Assembly (NCBI RefSeq): GCF_027938815.1
Contig: NZ_CP115913.1
Span: 964,001 to 1,028,000, forward strand
From: Oceanirhabdus sp. W0125-5
Lineage (GTDB): Bacteria; Bacillota; Clostridia; Clostridiales; Clostridiaceae
Reading direction: 5' to 3'
Length of the DNA: 64,000 nt
Part shown: in pieces, positions 59,421 through 64,000 of the stretch
Numbering within the stretch: the first letter of the stretch is position 1
How the letters are laid out: the number at the start of each line of letters is the position of its first letter
Made by a program: the position numbers and the translations under genes
Notes under the pieces: model-generated
What the model saw: the letters and a program-made list of their open reading frames with translations, nothing else
Databases searched by the model: none
What the model was told of the DNA's origin: nothing

Positions 59421-60392
59421 ATGAATCAATTGAAGAAAATAGGGGAGATATCCACTGAGTATGGAATAACTAGTAGAACATTAAGGTATTATGAAGAAGT
59501 TGGTTTGATTGAGAGTGTAAGGATTGGAGAAGCAAGGTACAGGGCATATGATGATAAAGCTATCCAGCGTATTCAACAGATACTTCTTCTAAGAAAATTA
59601 CAATTATCTGTAAAGGATATTCAGACTATATTCTCAACAGAAGATATGCGTGTTCTAATAAGCATATTTCATGAAAAACTAAATAACATAGACAAGGATA
59701 TCAACTCATTAAAGACTTTTCAATGGATCATACAAGAATTTTTAAGACTTCTTAAAGAGAAGGGATACTCTAGAGCCAATGGTTTGAATCTTCTAGTGGA
59801 AAAGTCACAGGAAATTGAAAATAGACATGATCATGTGATAGAGAGTGACTCTAAAAAAAGATTAAAAGAAGATTATATGGAGGAGATAAATATGGCAATA
59901 GATAAAATTTCTAAGTTAGATGATGTAAGAATTATTAATCTTAAACCTATGAGAGTAGCTTTTTACAATCATATTAGTGATGAACCTGAGGAGCATGCAT
60001 GGAATGAGATGATAAAATGGGTAAAGGAACAAGAGTTGGATGAGTGTTTCACTACTCGCTATTTTGGATTCGATAGTACTATGCCGAAGGAAGGCAGCTC
60101 AGAGTATGGATATGAAGTATGGGTAACTGTAGGAGAGGATGTTAAACCTTCAGGGAAAATAAGAATTAAAGAATTTAAAGGCGGGTTATATGCTGTATCA
60201 AATACAAAAGGATGCCCAGGTGATAAAATACCTTTAGTATATAAAAATCTACATGAATGGATAAAAGAGAGTGAATACGGCTTTGGAAAGCATCAATGTC
60301 TTGAAGAACATTTTCCTAATATTCCATCAAAGCAGAAGGATGAGTTTTTCGGCCACATTGATATCTGCATTCCAATCAGTGAAAAAGAGTAA
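59421..60392 (+). CDS. MerR regulator fused to GyrI-like effector domain (323 aa)
   Basis: BmrR-type regulator. N-terminal MerR HTH (IGEISTEYGITSRTLRYYEEVGLI), a coiled coil (FHEKLNNIDKDINSLKTFQWI) and a C-terminal GyrI-like small-molecule domain (~160-323; MRVAFYNHIS, YEVWVTVGEDV, GGLYAVSNTKG). It probably binds hydrophobic or cationic compounds and twists its own 19-bp-spacer promoter. No obvious target gene follows, so it may act elsewhere. Confidence 0.9.
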   Translation: MNQLKKIGEISTEYGITSRTLRYYEEVGLIESVRIGEARYRAYDDKAIQRIQQILLLRKLQLSVKDIQTIFSTEDMRVLISIFHEKLNNIDKDINSLKTFQWIIQEFLRLLKEKGYSRANGLNLLVEKSQEIENRHDHVIESDSKKRLKEDYMEEINMAIDKISKLDDVRIINLKPMRVAFYNHISDEPEEHAWNEMIKWVKEQELDECFTTRYFGFDSTMPKEGSSEYGYEVWVTVGEDVKPSGKIRIKEFKGGLYAVSNTKGCPGDKIPLVYKNLHEWIKESEYGFGKHQCLEEHFPNIPSKQKDEFFGHIDICIPISEKE

Positions 60393-60419
60393 TAACTAAT
60401 GTATAATTGATAATGTAAA

Positions 60420-60457
60420 ATGGAGAATGATTGATATTTCTCTCCGAGAAATTTTTA
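60420..60457. repeat. Diverged fragment of the intergenic repeat
   Basis: TGGAGAATGATTGATATTTC plus CTCCGAGAAATTTTTAATTT resembles the start of the repeats at 21070 and 21361. Confidence 0.5.
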
Positions 60458-60501
60458 ATTTTATAATGATTTATTTTTTTATGTGATAGAAACTTAAACT
60501 T

Positions 60502-60535
60502 AAAAAAAGTTGGTGATAAAATACCAACTTTTTTG
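60502..60535. terminator. Bidirectional terminator
   Basis: AAAAAAGTTGGT pairs with ACCAACTTTTTT, between convergent genes. Confidence 0.9.
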
Positions 60536-60605
60536 TTTTGTTCTAAAAACTTTGTAATAGAAAGTGTTAGAAAATATGAGTAAAATTATCCATTATACAT
60601 TTATT

Positions 60606-61337
60606 TTAAAAGTCAGTTAATTCACTAGGATCACATAATCCCATACCTATGGCATTATCTTTTAATACTAAATATAACTCAGCCTCTGTTGCACTTGTAT
60701 AAGGCATAACTAAGAATCCGCCTACAAATGGAATAAACAAACTTAATATATGCCATCCAATGAATGAAAGCTCTAATACCCACATATCAAATTTATGACC
60801 TTGTGTCATTTGGGTACTTAACTCTATTGCTCTATCATAATCCATATTTGGGTTATCACAAAGAATATAAGGTACCATTTTATAAGCATAGTGTTTAACA
60901 ATCCCAGGGATTATTAAAAGTAAAGACCATAAAAATATATATAAATTTTTGAAAAACATAGTTTTTACGATATTTGAGTATCTTTCTTTATTAAATGAAT
61001 AACCTATTTCATTTATATCAAAGTCCATTTGTGTTGATTTAAGGAAATATTTTTTGCCACCAACCTCTATTGGATTAGATACAAATATTGAAAAAAGAAA
61101 TGCAAGTAAAATTATTACTAAAGCGACAATAATAATAGTAAATATTATTGGATGGTATAAGTTGAAATCCGTGTTATCAATGTGATAATTTATACGATTT
61201 TGTGAAGAACGTGAGTAACTTGCACTACCACCTGCACCAAGGAAAAATAATATTACACTAACCAATAATGCTTTCCAATATGAAGCACGTAAAACCTCTT
61301 TTGCTCTACTTTTAAGTAGTTCTCTTGTCCACAACAT
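60606..61337 (-). CDS. DUF975-family membrane protein (243 aa)
   Basis: Integral membrane protein with about five helices (ALLVSVILFFLGAG, IIFTIIIVALVIILLAFLFSIFV, LYIFLWSLLLIIPGIVKHYAY and later ones). The segment ILCDNPNMDYDRAIELSTQMTQGHKFDMWVLELSFIGW is characteristic of DUF975. Function unknown; members are common in Bacillota. The start MLWTRELLKSRAKE also fits the family. Single gene. Confidence 0.88.
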   Translation of the reverse strand: MLWTRELLKSRAKEVLRASYWKALLVSVILFFLGAGGSASYSRSSQNRINYHIDNTDFNLYHPIIFTIIIVALVIILLAFLFSIFVSNPIEVGGKKYFLKSTQMDFDINEIGYSFNKERYSNIVKTMFFKNLYIFLWSLLLIIPGIVKHYAYKMVPYILCDNPNMDYDRAIELSTQMTQGHKFDMWVLELSFIGWHILSLFIPFVGGFLVMPYTSATEAELYLVLKDNAIGMGLCDPSELTDF

Positions 61338-61791
61338 ATATATTCTCTCCTTAAAATTATTTAAATTTATGAAAATAATTAATATATCAGTATATATACT
61401 ATTAAAAATGATAAATAACTCTAAGTAAAGAGTTATTAATAAACTTATTATAAAATATTAAAAATGATATACCTTTTGTGATTTTTCACATTCAATATAT
61501 GTTGACGAGATTAAGATTGATTATAAGAATTTATTGAATTCTTAGAGTATATAATTGTTTTTTTATATAACTTAGGCAATTGTCTATATTTATATAAAAT
61601 GAAAATTAATGACGAAAAAATATTATTGATTTTTTATTAAAATGAGTATATATTTTAAATAAGTATTTTAGATATAAATATTTATATTAATAAAGGGATG
61701 TGGGAATGAAGGTAGCTTAATATAATATTAAAAAAAACAAATTCAAACTAATGTAATAGCTGTTAAGTAATTTATTGAAGGGGAAAGAAGC
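61338..61791. other. Intergenic region, AT-rich
   Basis: No gene or structured RNA recognised in ~450 bp; presumably divergent promoters. Confidence 0.35.
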
Positions 61792-61986
61792 ATGAAAAGA
61801 GATCAAATAGTTAATTACGATGAATTTCTTGAAAAAAAGATGAGAAGACAAAAAAGCAGAAAACTTCAATCAGAGGATAAGAAAAGCAATAAGAATAAAA
61901 GGATGAAAAATATTAAGCATTCCAAGAATTCATTTAAAAACTATGCATCAGGAGATTATGATGAAGATTTATATGATGAATACTAA
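61792..61986 (+). CDS. Small basic protein with acidic tail (64 aa)
   Basis: AAGGGGAAAG lies before the ATG. Very Lys/Arg-rich middle (KKMRRQKSRKLQSEDKKSNK) and acidic end (GDYDEDLYDEY); no hydrophobic core, so probably disordered or nucleic-acid binding. A clean terminator directly follows the stop, which supports a real transcript. No family recognised. Confidence 0.65.
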   Translation: MKRDQIVNYDEFLEKKMRRQKSRKLQSEDKKSNKNKRMKNIKHSKNSFKNYASGDYDEDLYDEY

Positions 61987-62000
61987 ATGTTACGGATTAT

Positions 62001-62026
62001 AGAGCGCGTGAAACGCGCTTTTTTTG
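62001..62026 (+). terminator. Intrinsic terminator
   Basis: AGCGCGT-gaa-ACGCGCT followed by seven T; unusually GC-rich stem for this region. Confidence 0.92.
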
Positions 62027-62070
62027 ATAATGATAGATTTTTAGACTCATATAAAGTAAAAAACTATAAT

Positions 62071-62110
62071 AACACCCTTAAAATAATTATATTGCTTTAA
62101 GGGTGTATTT
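62071..62110 (-). terminator. Intrinsic terminator of the M42 gene
   Basis: ACACCCTTAAA pairs with TTTAAGGGTGT; the minus-strand product is followed by a T-containing tract. Confidence 0.75.
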
Positions 62111-62133
62111 ATTAATAAATATGTTATATGAAA

Positions 62134-63189
62134 TTATTCAAGTGGCTTTAAATTCTCATTTCCACTCATGCTTAAGATAGTTTGAACTAATAATTCAATT
62201 TCATTCTCGATATCTTTAATGCTTACAACCTCAGAAGGCGAGTGCATGTATCTAAGTGGTAGAGATACTAGTGCTACTGGTACTCCTGTACCTGTTAATC
62301 TAATCTTATCTGCATCAGTTCCTGTTGCTCTAGGAGTAAGTTCGTATTGAACAGGAATCTCATTTTCTTCAGCTGCTTTTTCTAGAAGAGCATTTATTTT
62401 ATCGTTTATTGGAGCACCCTTAGATAGGATAGGTCCTTTACCAAGATCAATATTTCCGCTTTCTCTTGAATCAATTCCAGGATAATCAGTTGCAAAGGAA
62501 ACGTCACATGCAATACCCATAGTTGGTTTTATATGGCTTGCAGCAAAGTAAGCTCCACCCATGTTTGTTTCTTCGTTTACTGTACTTACAGCATAAACGG
62601 CAACATTAGGGTCTTTATCAGCAACTCTTCTAAGAACTTCAGCAACAATAAATGCACCAGTTCTATTATCTAGAGCTCTTCCTGCAAAATTATCATTTAG
62701 CATATACTCATAATCAACATCATATATTACGTAATCACCGATGCTAACATGCTTAGTTATTTCTTCTTTATTAGCTGCACCGCAATCAATGAAAAGATCT
62801 TTAGCTTTGATTTTATCGCCAGCGCCACCTTGGTGCTCAGCTTTAACACCAACTACACCTTTTAGTATTCCGTTTTTACCTAAAACTCTTACTCTCATAC
62901 CAAGAGCTAGCTTAGGGCTTATACCACCAGCTTTAGTAACATAGATATAACCATTACTATCAATGTGATTTACCATAAATGCAATTTCATCACAGTGACC
63001 CGCAAGCATTACCTTGAATGGTTTATCAGGGTTAACAGATGCCATAACATTACCAACAACATCAGTTTCAATTTTATGAGCAAAATCTTTAACATATTCC
63101 ATCCATAACTTCTGTAATTCAAACTCATTACCAGATGGAGATGGTGTTACAATAAGTTTTTCTAAGAAACTTTTTGATTGTTCTCTCAT
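62134..63189 (-). CDS. M42-family metallo-aminopeptidase (351 aa)
   Basis: Co-catalytic two-metal aminopeptidase of the glutamyl-aminopeptidase/deblocking group, forming large tetrahedral cytosolic particles that trim peptides. Metal ligands and catalytic residues fall in MLAGHCDEIAFMV, RALDNRTGAF, VSTVNEETNMGGAYFA, ACDVSFATDYP and the final His in LRYMHSPSEVV. GGAGG-rich site upstream of the ATG on the minus strand. Length is typical. Confidence 0.93.
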   Translation of the reverse strand: MREQSKSFLEKLIVTPSPSGNEFELQKLWMEYVKDFAHKIETDVVGNVMASVNPDKPFKVMLAGHCDEIAFMVNHIDSNGYIYVTKAGGISPKLALGMRVRVLGKNGILKGVVGVKAEHQGGAGDKIKAKDLFIDCGAANKEEITKHVSIGDYVIYDVDYEYMLNDNFAGRALDNRTGAFIVAEVLRRVADKDPNVAVYAVSTVNEETNMGGAYFAASHIKPTMGIACDVSFATDYPGIDSRESGNIDLGKGPILSKGAPINDKINALLEKAAEENEIPVQYELTPRATGTDADKIRLTGTGVPVALVSLPLRYMHSPSEVVSIKDIENEIELLVQTILSMSGNENLKPLE

Positions 63190-63513
63190 ACCTTTTCCTC
63201 CTCAAAATTAATCATACAATAATAAACTATCTGAAACTTAATTTATACTTGTTCCATAATATCTATGCATTTCTTAGATATGGGCTTGTATAAATTAATA
63301 GTTACAGAGATCTATTTACATATATATATGATAACATACATAGGCATAAGTGGTATATATTGAAAAGAAACAGTTGAAAATTTCATGCAACCAGCAGTTG
63401 CAAAAGAGAAAAAATTAAATTCAACTAGCAGTAAATAGCCATTTATTGGGGAGGATGATATACTGTGAGTAGGATAATTATCCCAAATAGTTGACGCGTA
63501 TGAGGTGATAATA
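63190..63513. other. Divergent intergenic region
   Basis: No gene recognised; it holds upstream signals for the M42 gene and the XRE regulator. GTTGAAAATTTCATGCAACC near 63373 and CAGCAGTTG/CAACTAGCAG-like half-sites may be operators, without firm support. Confidence 0.3.
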
Positions 63514-64000
63514 ATGTTAAATAGTAAAAAGATTGGTGCATACATTTCGGAGCAGAGAAAGAATAAGAATTTGACTCAAGCAGAGTTGGCAGAAAAGCTA
63601 AATATTACACATCAGGCTATATCAAAATGGGAAAAAGGAAGCTCCCTTCCTGATATAGCAATATTGGTTGAATTGGCTGAAATATTTGAAGTTACAGTAG
63701 ATGAGATATTAAAGGGTGAAAGTAATCAAGTAATTCAGAAAGAAAATAAGAAAGATATAACTGAAACAACAGATATGATTAATAATAGTATAAAAGAAGT
63801 TAATGAGAAAAATGGTGTAGATGAGATAATTGAGTCAGTAAAGAAGATGGAGAAAAACTTTGGAGAAGGTCTTGGAGAAGGATTTGCAGTGGGTTTTGGA
63901 GATGAAATTATGAAGTCAGCAAAAGATATTAAGAAATCCTTTGAAGGAATTGACTCTAGAAGGACTGTAATTCAATCTAGATTTAAAGAAGAAAAATCTA
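63514..64000 (+). CDS. XRE-family transcription regulator, 3'-truncated by window end
   Basis: ATG at 63514 after GAGGTGATAAT; the frame stays open to the last base (162 codons seen). The N-terminal ~65 residues are an XRE/Cro helix-turn-helix (IGAYISEQRKNKNLTQAELA; LNITHQAISKWEKGSSLPDI). The following ~100 residues are a charged helical linker with a Gly-rich patch (FGEGLGEGFAVGFGDE). Members often continue into a membrane or DUF domain; the end lies outside the window. Confidence 0.88.
   Translation, partial: MLNSKKIGAYISEQRKNKNLTQAELAEKLNITHQAISKWEKGSSLPDIAILVELAEIFEVTVDEILKGESNQVIQKENKKDITETTDMINNSIKEVNEKNGVDEIIESVKKMEKNFGEGLGEGFAVGFGDEIMKSAKDIKKSFEGIDSRRTVIQSRFKEEKS

Overview
The window is AT-rich, low-GC Gram-positive DNA. 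Strong Shine-Dalgarno sites, frequent TTG and GTG starts, a BceRSAB-type module, an M42 peptidase and Bacillota-type GlmS and ClpP point to a Clostridium-like host. The species cannot be named from the sequence. No rRNA, tRNA or CRISPR array was seen.

Layout. (1) 1-1406: 3' part of glmS. (2) 1432-21064: a complete Tn7-like transposon inserted 25 bp after the glmS stop codon. It is bounded by TGT...ACA ends carrying TnsB-type repeats and by a perfect 5-bp target duplication TGAGA (1427-1431 and 21065-21069). In order it holds a DSR2-like SIR2 defence gene, a short TniQ, tnsA, tnsB, tnsC, a long TniQ/TnsD, an N6-adenine methyltransferase coupled to an MBL-fold hydrolase, and a pair made of a methyltransferase-domain protein and a membrane protein with a GAF-like domain. 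(3) 21065-28644: the displaced post-glmS chromosome with a duplicated intergenic repeat, a four-helix-bundle protein, a small acidic peptide and a secreted beta-domain protein, a group II intron split by an IS21-family element, and an orphan second Tn7-like left end (28496-28644). (4) 29235-35043: a peptide natural-product (RiPP) locus with two ABC exporters, a 41-residue precursor with a Cys-x2-Cys core and a radical SAM/SPASM maturase. (5) 35263-64000: mostly ordinary chromosome: a ClpP paralogue, APH-fold kinase, GNAT, MerR/CPBP pair, an IS605-type TnpB element with probable omega RNA, ECF sigma/anti-sigma pair, a triple-rhodanese lipoprotein, M29 and M42 peptidases, a Bce-type two-component/ABC module, an ArsR-led thiol/permease operon, NUDIX, MerR-GyrI, DUF975 and a 3'-truncated XRE regulator.

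How it fits together. The tns genes form one rightward operon (tniQ-tnsA-tnsB-tnsC-tnsD) whose long TnsD would recognise the glmS 3' end, while the short TniQ may serve another target route. No Cas genes accompany it. Cargo on both sides of the tns operon looks like anti-phage defence. The methyltransferase-MBL pair and the methyltransferase/TM-GAF pair are the best candidates for little-described systems. The element separates glmS from what was probably its own terminator (21284-21327) but supplies a replacement (1561-1593). A second, orphan left end with the same three-site spacing indicates that this attachment region was invaded more than once.
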